Shown here piece after piece: positions 1 to 8,910 of a DNA stretch of 64,000 nt. Position 1 is the stretch's first letter. Each line of letters opens with the position of its first letter. This stretch comes from Mesorhizobium sp. 131-2-1 (GTDB taxonomy: Bacteria > Pseudomonadota > Alphaproteobacteria > Rhizobiales > Rhizobiaceae): the NCBI RefSeq assembly GCF_016756535.1, contig NZ_AP023247.1, positions 2,790,501 to 2,854,500 on the forward strand. Reading direction: 5' to 3'. The position numbers were made by a program, and so were the translations under genes. Under the pieces are notes generated by a model. That model ran no database searches. It worked only from the letters and a program-made list of their open reading frames with translations, and had not been told where the DNA came from.

Positions 1-477
1 CTTGCGGCGAATGCCGATCGAACGGCCGGCGCGCTCCGGCATCGGCAGCGTGGCATGGGCAGCGCGCATCGCCTCGATCCTGGCGAGCACGTCGGCGGGG
101 AAGGGCGCCACTTTCGGTCCGGACATGTCGACATGCAGCGAAAGCGTCTCGGAGGTGGCGGCCAGCCAGCCGTCGACATGGCGGATCTCCTGATAGGCTC
201 TCAGCCGCTTCTCGTCATGGTCGATGAGCTGGAAGGAAACCTTGACCTTGTGCTCAAGGTGCAACTCCTGCACGTAGCAGACATGGACTTCCGCCGTGTA
301 GATGGTGAGGCGGCGCTCCCTGGCATAGTCCGGCCCCATGCCCATCATTTCGAAGGCGTCGTCCGAGCAGCGGTCGAACAGCACGTTGTAATAGGCCATG
401 TTGAGATGGCCGTTATAGTCGATCCAGTCCTTCTCGATATCCATGGCGCGGGAAATGAAGGGGGCTGGCATCGACAT
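1..477 (-). CDS. Hotdog-fold acyl-CoA thioesterase (3' end cut by window edge)
   Basis: The frame stays open for 159 codons from an ATG at 477 to the window edge, so the C-terminus is missing. The start is preceded by AAGGAAAT a few bases upstream. The protein opens with DYNGHLNMAYYNVLFD (residues 20-35), the active-site signature of the 4-hydroxybenzoyl-CoA thioesterase branch of hotdog proteins, where the Asp/Asn-His region attacks a CoA thioester. The later stretch with TAEVHVCYVQELHLEH and the FQLIDHDEKRLRAYQEI core also fit. In rhizobia this subtype is often near or fused to carnitine dehydrogenase as a betainyl-CoA thioesterase, but no such partner is visible here, so the substrate is open. 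It is divergent from the flavin oxidase at 579, with about 100 bp between. Confidence 0.8.
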   Translation of the reverse strand, partial: MSMPAPFISRAMDIEKDWIDYNGHLNMAYYNVLFDRCSDDAFEMMGMGPDYARERRLTIYTAEVHVCYVQELHLEHKVKVSFQLIDHDEKRLRAYQEIRHVDGWLAATSETLSLHVDMSGPKVAPFPADVLARIEAMRAAHATLPMPERAGRSIGIRRK

Positions 478-578
478 CTTGATTTCCTTCTTGATCGCTG
501 GACAGGGCGTGGGTCGTGAGACTACGCATCCATAGCCGCACAGCAAGGGTGGCGGCTGGTCCATTCGCGGAGTGATTC

Positions 579-1997
579 ATGGCTTTGAGCGACCTCAATC
601 CGGTCGAGCGCAACGAGGAGGGCATCGCCGCGGTGCTCGGCATCCTCAAGCAGACGCTCGGCGAGCGCTTCCAGACCGGCCAGGCTATCCGTTCGCAGCA
701 CGCCCACACCACCACCTACATTCCGACGCAGGCGCCGGATGGCGTCGCCTTCGTGGAGAGCACGGCCGAGGTGCAGGAGATCGTGCGCGCCTGCGCTACG
801 CACCGGGTGCCGGTGATCGCCTTCGGTGTCGGCTCCTCGCTGGAGGGCCACACCAACGCGCCGGGCGGCGGCATTTCGATCGACACCTCGCGCATGAACC
901 GGATCCTGTCGGTCAATCCCGAGGATCTCGACTGCACCGTCGAGCCTGGCGTGACGCGCGAGGATCTCAACCGGCATCTGCGCGACACCGGCCTGTTCTT
1001 CCCGATCGACCCGGGCGCCAATGCCTCGCTGGGCGGCATGGCGGCGACGCGGGCCTCCGGCACCAATGCCGTGCGCTACGGTACGATGCGCGAGAACGTT
1101 TTGTCGCTGACAGCGGTCATGGCTGACGGCGAGGCGGTTACCACCGGCAAGCGGGCGAAGAAGAGCTCGGCCGGCTACGACCTGACGCGGCTGCTGATCG
1201 GCTCGGAGGGCACGCTCGGCGTCATCACGGCGCTGACGCTGAGACTGCAGGGCATTCCGCAGGCGATCTCGGGTGGCGTCTGCCCGTTCCCGAGCCTCGA
1301 GGCGGCCTGCAGGACGGTGATCGCCACGATCCAGATGGGCATTCCGGTGGCGCGCATCGAGCTGGTCAATGCGCTGCAGATGCGGGCGATGAAGAACTAT
1401 TCCAAGCTCGACTATCCAGAGAGCCCGTGCCTGTTCGTCGAGTTCCATGGCAGCGATGCCGGCGTTGCCGAGCAAGCCGAGACCTTCGGCATGATCGCCG
1501 AGGAAAATGGCGGCGGGCCGTTCCTGTGGACCAGCGTCGCCGAGGAGCGGACGAAGCTGTGGAAGGCGAGACACGATGCCTATTGGTCGTCGCTGACCTT
1601 GCGGCCCGGCGCCAAGGGGCTGTCGACCGATGTCTGCGTGCCGATCTCGCGGCTTGCCGAATGCGTCACCGAGACCGAGGCCGACATTGCCGAGATGGGG
1701 CTGGTCGCGCCGATCGTCGGCCATGCCGGCGACGGTAATTTCCACGTGCTGGTGCTGATGGATGTCGACAACCCGCAAGAGATCGCGCTGGCGGAGAAAT
1801 TCGTCGCCAGGCTGAACATGCGGGCGATCGCCATGGAAGGGACCTGTACCGGCGAGCACGGCATCGGCCAGGGCAAGATCGGTTTCCTGCGCCACGAACT
1901 CGGCCATGGCGTCGACATCATGCGCACGATCAAGCAGGCGCTCGACCCGCTGAACATCATGAACCCTGGCAAGATCCTGCCGGCCGTTGCGGAATAG
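579..1997 (+). CDS. FAD-binding oxidoreductase, GlcD / D-lactate dehydrogenase type
   Basis: A 472-residue flavoprotein of the vanillyl-alcohol-oxidase fold. It has the PCMH FAD-binding domain in the N-terminal half (FGVGSSLEGHTNAPGGG near residue 87, then the diphosphate-binding GANASLGGMAATRASGTNA near residue 147) and the C-terminal cap ending in GEHGIGQGK and NPGKILP, as in GlcD and cytochrome-type D-lactate dehydrogenases. Such enzymes oxidise a 2-hydroxy acid to a 2-oxo acid and pass electrons to quinone or cytochrome. The length is normal for the family. No iron-sulfur partner (GlcE/GlcF) follows, so it is more likely a stand-alone D-2-hydroxyacid dehydrogenase than a full glycolate oxidase. 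The start ATG follows GCGGAGTGATTC. The next gene begins three bases after its stop. Confidence 0.88.
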   Translation: MALSDLNPVERNEEGIAAVLGILKQTLGERFQTGQAIRSQHAHTTTYIPTQAPDGVAFVESTAEVQEIVRACATHRVPVIAFGVGSSLEGHTNAPGGGISIDTSRMNRILSVNPEDLDCTVEPGVTREDLNRHLRDTGLFFPIDPGANASLGGMAATRASGTNAVRYGTMRENVLSLTAVMADGEAVTTGKRAKKSSAGYDLTRLLIGSEGTLGVITALTLRLQGIPQAISGGVCPFPSLEAACRTVIATIQMGIPVARIELVNALQMRAMKNYSKLDYPESPCLFVEFHGSDAGVAEQAETFGMIAEENGGGPFLWTSVAEERTKLWKARHDAYWSSLTLRPGAKGLSTDVCVPISRLAECVTETEADIAEMGLVAPIVGHAGDGNFHVLVLMDVDNPQEIALAEKFVARLNMRAIAMEGTCTGEHGIGQGKIGFLRHELGHGVDIMRTIKQALDPLNIMNPGKILPAVAE

Positions 1998-2000
1998 GGC

Positions 2001-2558
2001 ATGGGCGCAAGCGAGACACTTCAGCCAATCGATGTGCCGCCGTCATCGGCCGGCGCGCCCTTGCCGCATGTCTTCGCGGATGAAGAGCGATTGCTGATTG
2101 CCTATCTTGCCAACGTTCCGGACCCGGCGTTCGATGGCACGAACCCGCGCGCGGTTTCGCCAGCGACTGGCGACCAACCCCTCGCAATCCTGACGGTGGA
2201 ACCATACTTGGCGCTTCAATTCGGTCCGCCGAACGATGAAGCCATCGGCGGGCATCGGCTCTATGGTCTCGGCCTGAAACCATATTCTGCGTTCGAAGTT
2301 CTCAATTCGTCCTGGATCGCTTCCCTGGAAAAGGCAAACCGGGTCCATTCATCCCATACGCCCGAGCTGTTTTCGGCCTATCGGCATTTCATCCTGACGT
2401 TCCATGACTCGACACTGGAATTCATCGCCAGGGATTTTCAGGTCAGCCTTCGCGAGGGAGCAGTCCTGGCCATTCTGATGGAGATTGCCGGGCGACGGAC
2501 GCCGGTGCGCGATCCCAGGCCGGTTCGCCTCCTCGACAGGCTTCTGGGACGCAACTGA
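2001..2558 (+). CDS. Hypothetical protein, 185 aa, coupled to the upstream flavin oxidase
   Basis: I do not recognise the family. The ATG lies three bases after the stop of the flavin oxidase, which suggests one transcript. The predicted protein is soluble, with no signal peptide or membrane segment. It is rich in aromatic residues in its middle part (RLYGLGLKPYSAFEVLNSSWI, roughly residues 85-105) and ends in a basic tail. Base composition is slightly less GC-rich than the neighbours and codon use looks less biased, which may point to a younger or fast-evolving gene. It converges on the DyP peroxidase with 34 bp between. A role with the oxidase is inferred from position alone. Confidence 0.6.
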   Translation: MGASETLQPIDVPPSSAGAPLPHVFADEERLLIAYLANVPDPAFDGTNPRAVSPATGDQPLAILTVEPYLALQFGPPNDEAIGGHRLYGLGLKPYSAFEVLNSSWIASLEKANRVHSSHTPELFSAYRHFILTFHDSTLEFIARDFQVSLREGAVLAILMEIAGRRTPVRDPRPVRLLDRLLGRN

Positions 2559-2592
2559 CAGGCGAGAGCGGCATCCTATCGGGCGTCAGGCG

Positions 2593-3561
2593 CTACCCTT
2601 GCGCCTCCTCGGCAAGCTTCTGCAGCATCGGACGGGTCGGGGCAAAGAAGGTCGTGCCGGTATGCGGCGTGGAGAAGTCGAGCAGCCGGTCATAAGCGCC
2701 CGGCGGCTCGCCGACATACATGCGCTGCAGCATCTTCTCGATCACCCAGAGATAGCGGGTGTAGCCGATAAAATAGGTTCCGAACTCGTTTTGGCCGGGC
2801 CGGCCGAAAGGCATGTTGTCGCGCAGGATGTCGTATTCGTTGCCGGCGTCGTCCTCGATGGTGGCCAGCGACTTGTGCGATTTGCGCGGCGCGTCGTCGT
2901 CATCGATCTCGATGTTGTCGATCTTGGTGCGGCCGATGATCTCTTCCTGCAGGTGCGTCGGCGTTTTCGCCCAGGCGCCGAGATCGTGCAGGTACTTCTG
3001 GACGACGACGTAGCTGCCGCCGGCAAAGTCGGCGTCTTCGTCACCGACCAACGCCGAAGCAGGCAGGTCGAGGCCGGTGGGGTTGGCCGTGCCGTCGACA
3101 AAACCGAGCAGGTCACGCGCATCGAAGTAGCGAAAGCCCGAGACTTCGTCGACCACGGTCACGCTTGGGCCAAGGCTGTCGAGCAGGATGCGTTCGAACT
3201 CGAAGCACATATCGGAACGTTCGGCCCGGATGTGAAAGAGAAGGTCGCCCGGCGTCGAGGGTGCCGAATGAGCCGCCCCCTTGATCGGCGCGAACGGTTT
3301 CAGCTCCAGCGGCCGCCGGTCGGGAGAGAGGCGATCCCAGAAATCGCGGCCGATCCCGGCAATGCACGACAGCCGGCCCGAGAGATCGCGGAAGCCGACC
3401 GTCTTGACGAGATCGTCAAGTCCGCCGAGCACCGAGGCGACTTTCGAGAGGGCAGCCTGTTCGCCGGCGACGGTGACGACGAGGAAAACCGCGGCCAGCG
3501 ACAGCGGCGCATCCACACTCTGCGCGTCGATCGGCACCCTGTCCCAGTTCTTGCCCGACAT
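2593..3561 (-). CDS. DyP-type heme peroxidase (YfeX-like)
   Basis: 322 residues with the family signature GFVDGTANP (near residue 153), whose Asp is the distal acid-base residue of dye-decolorising peroxidases. The ferredoxin-like fold is supported by GIGRDFWDRL, the basic-acidic middle and the C-terminal GTYFIGYTRY and LLDFSTPHTGTTFFAPT, which lead to the proximal heme region. There is no Tat or Sec signal, so it is a cytoplasmic type like YfeX rather than periplasmic EfeB. The reaction is hydrogen-peroxide-dependent oxidation of porphyrin-like or aromatic substrates. GGAG lies about ten bases before the ATG. No encapsulin gene is adjacent, although some DyPs are encapsulin cargo. Confidence 0.9.
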   Translation of the reverse strand: MSGKNWDRVPIDAQSVDAPLSLAAVFLVVTVAGEQAALSKVASVLGGLDDLVKTVGFRDLSGRLSCIAGIGRDFWDRLSPDRRPLELKPFAPIKGAAHSAPSTPGDLLFHIRAERSDMCFEFERILLDSLGPSVTVVDEVSGFRYFDARDLLGFVDGTANPTGLDLPASALVGDEDADFAGGSYVVVQKYLHDLGAWAKTPTHLQEEIIGRTKIDNIEIDDDDAPRKSHKSLATIEDDAGNEYDILRDNMPFGRPGQNEFGTYFIGYTRYLWVIEKMLQRMYVGEPPGAYDRLLDFSTPHTGTTFFAPTRPMLQKLAEEAQG

Positions 3562-3782
3562 CCGAAATTCTCCATTTTTTCCGAGGGGTTGTTTCAGATG
3601 ATCGCGAACCGGGGGGCGCGATGGCGGGAACCGGGAATACGCTCGAAGGATATCGTGATCGCGGGCGATGACGCAACATCGGATGCCGTTGTGCGCGGAC
3701 GCCGAGTCAGCCGAATTGCCTCTTTATCGACACGCTGATGCGGGTAGAGTGCGGTTGACTTTCAACGCTCCGATCGGTGCTG

Positions 3783-6700
3783 ATGCTCGCACGTCTGTTC
3801 GTGATATTCGGTGGCCTGTTCGTGCTGGTGCTGTGCGCGGCGCTGGTGGTGCCGTATTTCATCGACTGGACGGGCTACCGCGCCGATTTCGAGCGCGAGG
3901 CGAGCGCCATCCTCGGCCGCAAGGTCACCGTGGAGGGTGATGCGACGGCAAGGCTGCTGCCGTTTCCCTCGGTGACCTTCTCCAATGTCGCGGTTGCGGG
4001 CGGTCCCGACGGCCAGCCGGCGATGACCGTCGAGACCTTCTCGATGGATGCGGAGCTGGCGCCTTTCCTGCGCGGCGAGGTGCTGATCTTCGACATGCGG
4101 CTGGTGCGGCCGAAGGCGACGATCGACATCGCCGCCGACGGCACTGTCGACTGGGCGATGCGGCCGTCCTCGCCCTTCGACCTCAACCAGATCGCGATCG
4201 AGAAGCTGACGGTGACGGAAGGCGAGGTCGCCCTGCGCCATGCCGCCGGCGGGCGCAGCCACCTGATCTCCGAGATCAATTCGACAATCTCGGCGAAGTC
4301 GCTTGCGGGCCCATGGCGCATGGATGGAATGCTCAAGCTCGACGGCCTGCGCACCAATGTCACGGCCTCGACCGGCAAGGCCGAAGGCAATGGCCAGATG
4401 CGGCTGCGGCTGAAGGCCGATCCGGACGCCTATCCGCTGGTCATCGAGACCGACGGCAATGCCGGCATCGTCAAGGGCGCCGTCGCCTATTCCGGCCAGT
4501 TCAAGATCTCCGGCAATGACAAGAATTCGGCCGAGCTGCGCGGCACCGACGGCGAGACGGTGAAGGTCTCGGCCGGCAAGCCCGATCCCGGTTTTCGGCT
4601 CAACGGCAAGTTCTCGCTCGATCACCAGAAGCTCGCCTTCGACGAGTTCCGCTTCGAGACCGGACCGCTCGACAATCCCTACACCGCCGACGGCAAGGCT
4701 TCCGTCGATCTCGGGCTGAACCCGCGCTTCTCGATCGAGGCCAACGGCGCGCAGGTGCAGTTCGATGAAGCGGTCGGCGCCGCCGCCATCGCCGGCGTCA
4801 CGCTCGACCAGCGCGTCAACGCGCTGGAGCAGGCGCTTCTGCACATGCCGAAGCCAACCATTCCCGGCACCGTCGAGGTGAGGCTGCCGGCCGTCGTTGC
4901 GGGCGACACGACGGTGCGCGACGTGCGCCTTTCGGCGGAGCCGGCCGAAGGCGGCTGGTCGGTGAAGTCGCTTGCCGCGACCTTGCCAGGCCGCGCCACG
5001 CTGGAGGCCAACGGAATGCTCAGCGTCGAGGACCATTTCGGCTTCACCGGCTCGCTGCTGCTTGCCGTGGCGCAGCCTTCGGGCTTCGCCGCCTGGCTGT
5101 CCAAGGATGTCGACGAGGCGATCCGCAGGCTGCCTGCCGCCGGCTTCAAGGCCAAGGTCGATCTCAGCGAAAAGCGCCAGGCCTTCAGCGATCTCGAACT
5201 GATCCTCGGCAAGGCGAAGTTTTCCGGCCGCATCGATTCCAGCCAGCCGGACGACGCCCGGCCGTCGGTGCTGATGCAGCTGGAGGGCGGCGAGCTCGAC
5301 GTCGACGGGCTGGCGGCCTTCGCCTCGATCTTCGTCAGCGACAAGGGCGCCAACCGGTTTTCGGACCGCGATCTCGACTTCCAGATCAAGGCCGGGCCGG
5401 TCAGTGCTGGTGGGCTGACCGCCGACACGGTCGACACGGCATTGAGGCTGCGCAAGGGATTGCTCGAAATCGACCGGCTTGCGGTCGGTGGACTGGCCGG
5501 CGCCTCGATCAGCGCCACCGGCCGCGTCAAGGATTTCCCGGAGAGCCCGACCGGCAAGCTCGACGCCTCGGTGGTCGCCGTCGATCTCAAGCCGCTGGTC
5601 GACGTGGCGGCGCAGCACTATCCCGACAATGAGCTCCTGAAGGGGCTGGCGGCCCGGGTGGCCGCCTATCCGCAACTGCTCCAGGATGCCCGCATCGATC
5701 TGGTGACGAGCGCCGCCGACAATGGCGACGGCACGACGGGACTGGCGGTGAGCGCGCAAGGCAAGGCCGGCGGCTCGGCCTTTTCGGCATCGCTGTCCGG
5801 CAAGGGCAAGGCCGATCAACTGGCCGAAGCGCCGCTGGCGCTGACTTTCAATGCCAGGAATCCGGATGCCGCCGCGCTGCTTGCGCTCTACGGCCTGCCG
5901 GCCTTGCCGCTCGGCATGCTGGGTGAGGCGACCACCGATATCTCCGCCAAGGGCTCGTTCGGCGGCGGCCTGGCGACTGGCTTCAGCCTGGCTGCCGACG
6001 ACTTCAAGGCGGAGTTCCAGGGAACCGTTGCCGATACGCCGCAACAAGGCGTGTCCGCCAAGGGCAAGGTCAGTCTCGAAGGTTCCGACATCGAGCCCTG
6101 GCTGATGACGACCGGCGTCGGCCTGCCGGGCATGGGGACCGGCACCTCGGCTTCTCTGGCTGCCGACGCCGATTTCGGCAGCGGTCTGCTGGTGCTGAGC
6201 GGGCTGAGCGGCGCCATCAACGGGGCGGCGGTTTCCGGCGACGTCAATGTCGACGTGAAGGATGGGATGCCGCACCTTGCCGGCGCCCTGGCGCTCGACG
6301 AGCTCGATCTCGATCCGACGGTGGTGGCGCTGTTCGGCGATCAGTCCTTGCTGGCCGGCAAGGGTGGCTGGCCGACGGCGCCGTTCAGCCAGAAGTCCAG
6401 CCTGCCTTTCACCGCCGACCTCGATCTGACCACGGGGGCGCTCGCCGCCGGGCCATTCGTCACCGCCCACGACGCGTCGCTGTCGCTGAAGCTCGACCAG
6501 GAGGGCATCCGCGTCTCGGACCTCAAGGCCAGGCTCTTCGGCGGCGCGCTGACCGGCCTGTTCGAGCTGAAGAACAATGACGGCACCGGGCTTTTCTCCG
6601 GCCAGATGAAGCTCGCCGGCGCCGATCTCTCGGCCTTGCTGCCGAATGCCGGCCTGAGCGGCAGCGGCGATGTCTCGATGGCGCTGTCGACCAGCGGCAA

Positions 6701-7814
6701 GTCCGTCGATGCGATGGTGGCCGCTTTGTCCGGCTCCGGTACGGCGGCGCTGAGGGGGCTCACCGTGGCCGGCGTCAACCCGGACGCCTTTCCCGCCTTC
6801 GTTGAGAAGGCCGATGCGATCGGGCGCGATATCGACGCGGCCAAGACCGCCGGCTTCGCGCCGGAGATCGCCGCCAACGGCAGTTTTGCCGCCAAGGACA
6901 CCGACATTGCCTTCACAGTGGCCGGCGGCATGCTGCGTGCGCCGCCGATAAGCCTCGACAATCCGGCGGCGACACTGTCCGCCGACGTCACGGCGGATAT
7001 CAACGCCAGCACCGTCTCGGCAAAGGGCGCCATCACCTATCGGCCCGACGACGAGGCGCTGGTCGGCTCCGAGCCGGCGGTGAATTTCAGCGTCGAGGGC
7101 CCGCTCGGCGCCGCCGACCGCCAGTTCGACAGCGAGCCGCTGGCGCAGTTCCTGACGCAGCGCGCGCTGGAGAAGGAGCAGCAGCGGGTCGAGGCGATGC
7201 AGGCCGCGCTGCTGGAGAAGCAGCGGCTGCGGCGCGAGGTGCGCTACTATGCGGCGCTGCAGACCGAACGCGACCGGGCGGCCGAGGAGTTGCGCCGGCA
7301 ACAGGAAGAGGCGCGGCTGCAGGCCGAGGCTGAGGCCAAGGCAAAGGCTGAAGCGGAGGCGCAAGCCAAGGCGGAAGCCGAGGCCAAGGCGCAGGCCGAG
7401 GCCGAAGCGAAAGCCAAGGCCGAGGCGGATGCGAAGGCGCAAGCCGAGGCGGATGCGAAGGCGCAAGCCGAGGCGGACGCGAAAGCCAAGGCCGAGGCGG
7501 ATGCGAAGGCGCAAGCCGAGGCGGACGCGAAAGCCAAGGCCGAAGCCGAAGCGAAAGCCAGGGCGGAACAGCAGGCAGCTGACGCGGCGGCCAAGGCGCA
7601 AGCCGAGGAAGAACGCCGCAAGGCCGAAGAGGCGTTGCGCATCGCCTCGGAAGAAAGGGCCAAGCGGGACGCCCAACGCAAGGCCGCCCAGCAAGCGCCA
7701 AAGGTCGACGGGTCACTTCCTGGCGTCAATGACGGTTCGGCTCCACCGCCACCGAAGCCCAAGTCCAACCCGTTCACGATCGACAACCTGCTGAAGTCGC
7801 TGGATGGCGGCTAG
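3783..7814 (+). CDS. AsmA family outer-membrane biogenesis protein with a C-terminal alanine/lysine/glutamate rod
   Basis: About 1343 residues. An N-terminal membrane anchor (MLARLFVIFGGLFVLVLCAA) leads into the AsmA domain (DWTGYRADFEREASAILGRKV, residues about 30-50), followed by repeated beta-strand-rich segments like those of AsmA/TamB/YhdP proteins, which are thought to bridge the periplasm and move phospholipids toward the outer membrane. From about residue 1130 the sequence becomes a charged helix, then an almost pure A/E/K/Q/D repeat (about 1178-1265), and it ends in a proline-rich and a conserved-looking tail. A GTG two codons upstream (3777) is an alternative start; no strong ribosome site distinguishes them. 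The stop overlaps the convergent gene by four bases. The AsmA call is firm; the tail's function is inferred. Confidence 0.88.
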   Translation: MLARLFVIFGGLFVLVLCAALVVPYFIDWTGYRADFEREASAILGRKVTVEGDATARLLPFPSVTFSNVAVAGGPDGQPAMTVETFSMDAELAPFLRGEVLIFDMRLVRPKATIDIAADGTVDWAMRPSSPFDLNQIAIEKLTVTEGEVALRHAAGGRSHLISEINSTISAKSLAGPWRMDGMLKLDGLRTNVTASTGKAEGNGQMRLRLKADPDAYPLVIETDGNAGIVKGAVAYSGQFKISGNDKNSAELRGTDGETVKVSAGKPDPGFRLNGKFSLDHQKLAFDEFRFETGPLDNPYTADGKASVDLGLNPRFSIEANGAQVQFDEAVGAAAIAGVTLDQRVNALEQALLHMPKPTIPGTVEVRLPAVVAGDTTVRDVRLSAEPAEGGWSVKSLAATLPGRATLEANGMLSVEDHFGFTGSLLLAVAQPSGFAAWLSKDVDEAIRRLPAAGFKAKVDLSEKRQAFSDLELILGKAKFSGRIDSSQPDDARPSVLMQLEGGELDVDGLAAFASIFVSDKGANRFSDRDLDFQIKAGPVSAGGLTADTVDTALRLRKGLLEIDRLAVGGLAGASISATGRVKDFPESPTGKLDASVVAVDLKPLVDVAAQHYPDNELLKGLAARVAAYPQLLQDARIDLVTSAADNGDGTTGLAVSAQGKAGGSAFSASLSGKGKADQLAEAPLALTFNARNPDAAALLALYGLPALPLGMLGEATTDISAKGSFGGGLATGFSLAADDFKAEFQGTVADTPQQGVSAKGKVSLEGSDIEPWLMTTGVGLPGMGTGTSASLAADADFGSGLLVLSGLSGAINGAAVSGDVNVDVKDGMPHLAGALALDELDLDPTVVALFGDQSLLAGKGGWPTAPFSQKSSLPFTADLDLTTGALAAGPFVTAHDASLSLKLDQEGIRVSDLKARLFGGALTGLFELKNNDGTGLFSGQMKLAGADLSALLPNAGLSGSGDVSMALSTSGKSVDAMVAALSGSGTAALRGLTVAGVNPDAFPAFVEKADAIGRDIDAAKTAGFAPEIAANGSFAAKDTDIAFTVAGGMLRAPPISLDNPAATLSADVTADINASTVSAKGAITYRPDDEALVGSEPAVNFSVEGPLGAADRQFDSEPLAQFLTQRALEKEQQRVEAMQAALLEKQRLRREVRYYAALQTERDRAAEELRRQQEEARLQAEAEAKAKAEAEAQAKAEAEAKAQAEAEAKAKAEADAKAQAEADAKAQAEADAKAKAEADAKAQAEADAKAKAEAEAKARAEQQAADAAAKAQAEEERRKAEEALRIASEERAKRDAQRKAAQQAPKVDGSLPGVNDGSAPPPPKPKSNPFTIDNLLKSLDGG
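7322..7560 (+). repeat. In-gene tandem repeat, 24-bp units within the AsmA-like gene
   Basis: Five clear 24-bp units run from 7419 to 7538, coding alternately for AEADAKAQ and AEADAKAK, so there is also a 48-bp higher-order period. Degenerate copies (AEAEAKAK, AEAEAQAK) extend to both ends. The reading frame is kept. The composition (alternating Ala with Glu/Lys/Asp/Gln) predicts a long single alpha-helix or coiled coil like TolA domain II. Repeat number is likely to vary between strains through slippage. Confidence 0.9.
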
Positions 7815-8041
7815 GACGAGCCGTTCTTCCCACGCTTCGCCCAATCCAGCACAAAGAGCCTGAGCGCCGATGAAAGGTTGGCGTCACGCGGGCGGGTCTC
7901 GTCGATCTCGGCAACGAGAGCGGCAAGCGTCATCTTGCGCGCCGCCGCGATGGCAACGAGATCGTCATAAAAAGGCTTTTCGAGCGAATAGCTGGTGCGG
8001 TGGCCGCGGATCGTCACCGAGCGTTTCTCGACCGGGCTCAT
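7811..8041 (-). CDS. Ribbon-helix-helix domain protein
   Basis: 76 residues from the ATG at 8041 (MSPVEKRSVTIRGHRTSYSL). The start KRSVTIRGHRTSYSLEKPFYDDLVAIA is the typical opening of the alphaproteobacterial ribbon-helix-helix family (RHH_4), a small dimeric DNA-binding fold. A longer frame reaches 8089 but overlaps the gene before it, so the internal ATG, four bases after the DUF4169 stop, is preferred. It is last in the sspB / DUF4169 / RHH operon, an order common in rhizobia. Its stop overlaps the convergent AsmA gene. The target DNA is unknown. Confidence 0.8.
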   Translation of the reverse strand: MSPVEKRSVTIRGHRTSYSLEKPFYDDLVAIAAARKMTLAALVAEIDETRPRDANLSSALRLFVLDWAKRGKNGSS

Positions 8042-8045
8042 GTGC

Positions 8046-8240
8046 TCAGGCGTCCGGGTCGCCCGGCTTTTCGCGGCGATGGCCAGCAATGAACTTTTCG
8101 GCCTGGTCGGCGGTCAGCCGGTCACGGTTTCTTTCGGCCTTGGAGCGGCCATGCAAAGCCCGGTTCTCGCCGGCCAGCCGTTCCTTCTCGGCGCGCGCTT
8201 TCTGCTTGCGTGCCTGGCGGAGGTTGACGACATCGCCCAT
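8046..8240 (-). CDS. DUF4169 family small basic protein
   Basis: 64 residues, MGDVVNLRQARKQKARAEK at the start and a Lys/Arg/Glu-rich helical body ending in GHRREKPGDPDA. The opening xxVVNLRxARKxKARAxKE matches the alphaproteobacterial DUF4169 family. It is wholly charged, without membrane segment, and probably one long helix. It lies between sspB (18 bp upstream) and the ribbon-helix-helix gene (4 bp downstream). The function is unknown; the conserved linkage to SspB hints at a link with ClpXP proteolysis or RNA/protein binding, which is inference. Confidence 0.8.
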   Translation of the reverse strand: MGDVVNLRQARKQKARAEKERLAGENRALHGRSKAERNRDRLTADQAEKFIAGHRREKPGDPDA

Positions 8241-8258
8241 GCCGCGCCGCCCGTCCGG

Positions 8259-8792
8259 CTACTTCTTGCGGAAGGCGTCGAGGGATACGACGTCGGCGCC
8301 CTTGCCGCCGGCTTCGGCCGGCGCCGACTTCTTTTCGGTCTCGGCGGCGGCCTTCTTCTTTTCCGACTTCTTCTCGGTGACGACGGCCAGTGGCTCGGGC
8401 GCGGCCTGGACCGGCTCGTCTTCCGCTGCCCCGTCCGTCTTGACGTCGAACTCGAGCTCGAAATTGACGGATGGATCGTAGAAGCCGCGCACGGCGGAGA
8501 AGGGGATTTCGAGCTTCTCCGGCACATCGGAGAAGGAGAGGCCGACCTCGAAGCCGGTGTCGGACACTTTCAGGTCCCAGTACTGGAACTGGATGACGAT
8601 GGTCATCTGCTCCGGATAGCGTTCGCGCAGCCGCGAGGACACGCGCACGCCCGGCGCGCCGGTGAGGAATGTGATGAAGAAATGATGGTTGCCTGGAAGG
8701 CCGGTGCGCGCGACTTCGGCCAGGACCTTGCGCATAACGCCGCGCAACGCCTCCTGGGCCAGAATGTCGTAGCGGATGTGGTCGTCGGCCAT
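8259..8792 (-). CDS. sspB: SspB-type ClpXP adaptor protein
   Basis: 177 residues. The N-terminal 115 residues (HIRYDILAQEALRGVMRKVL, then GLPGNHHFFITFLTGAPGVRVSSRL and DVPEKLEIPFSAVRGFYDPSVNFELEF) match the alphaproteobacterial SspB fold that binds part of the ssrA tag. A low-complexity, charged linker follows, and the C-terminus ends in VVSLDAFRKK, like the short XB peptide that docks on the ClpX N-domain. The family delivers tmRNA-tagged proteins to ClpXP. The tmRNA gene itself is 2.4 kb away on the same strand. First gene of a three-gene operon; the TetR gene ends 118 bp upstream on the same strand. Confidence 0.92.
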   Translation of the reverse strand: MADDHIRYDILAQEALRGVMRKVLAEVARTGLPGNHHFFITFLTGAPGVRVSSRLRERYPEQMTIVIQFQYWDLKVSDTGFEVGLSFSDVPEKLEIPFSAVRGFYDPSVNFELEFDVKTDGAAEDEPVQAAPEPLAVVTEKKSEKKKAAAETEKKSAPAEAGGKGADVVSLDAFRKK

Positions 8793-8910
8793 GTAGCGGT
8801 CGGGTTCCGTTGAATCGTCCGCATAGCTGTAATGAAGCTTGAGCGCGGCGTAAACCGCATATAGATCGCAGCCCTGCCGAAGCGAGGGCCATTGCCGGTG
8901 TTTTGATGGC

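Noticed and set aside
522..1907. 461-codon minus-strand frame opposite the flavin oxidase
   Set aside because: No recognisable domain and it overlaps a complete flavoprotein gene.
7322..7560. Possible CRISPR-like repeat array
   Set aside because: Repeats are contiguous 24-bp units without unique spacers and keep the reading frame of the AsmA-like gene.
3762..7694. 1310-codon open frame on the minus strand opposite the AsmA-like gene
   Set aside because: Caused by high GC and third-position bias of the plus-strand gene; the translation is low-complexity Gly/Arg/Leu/His without domains.
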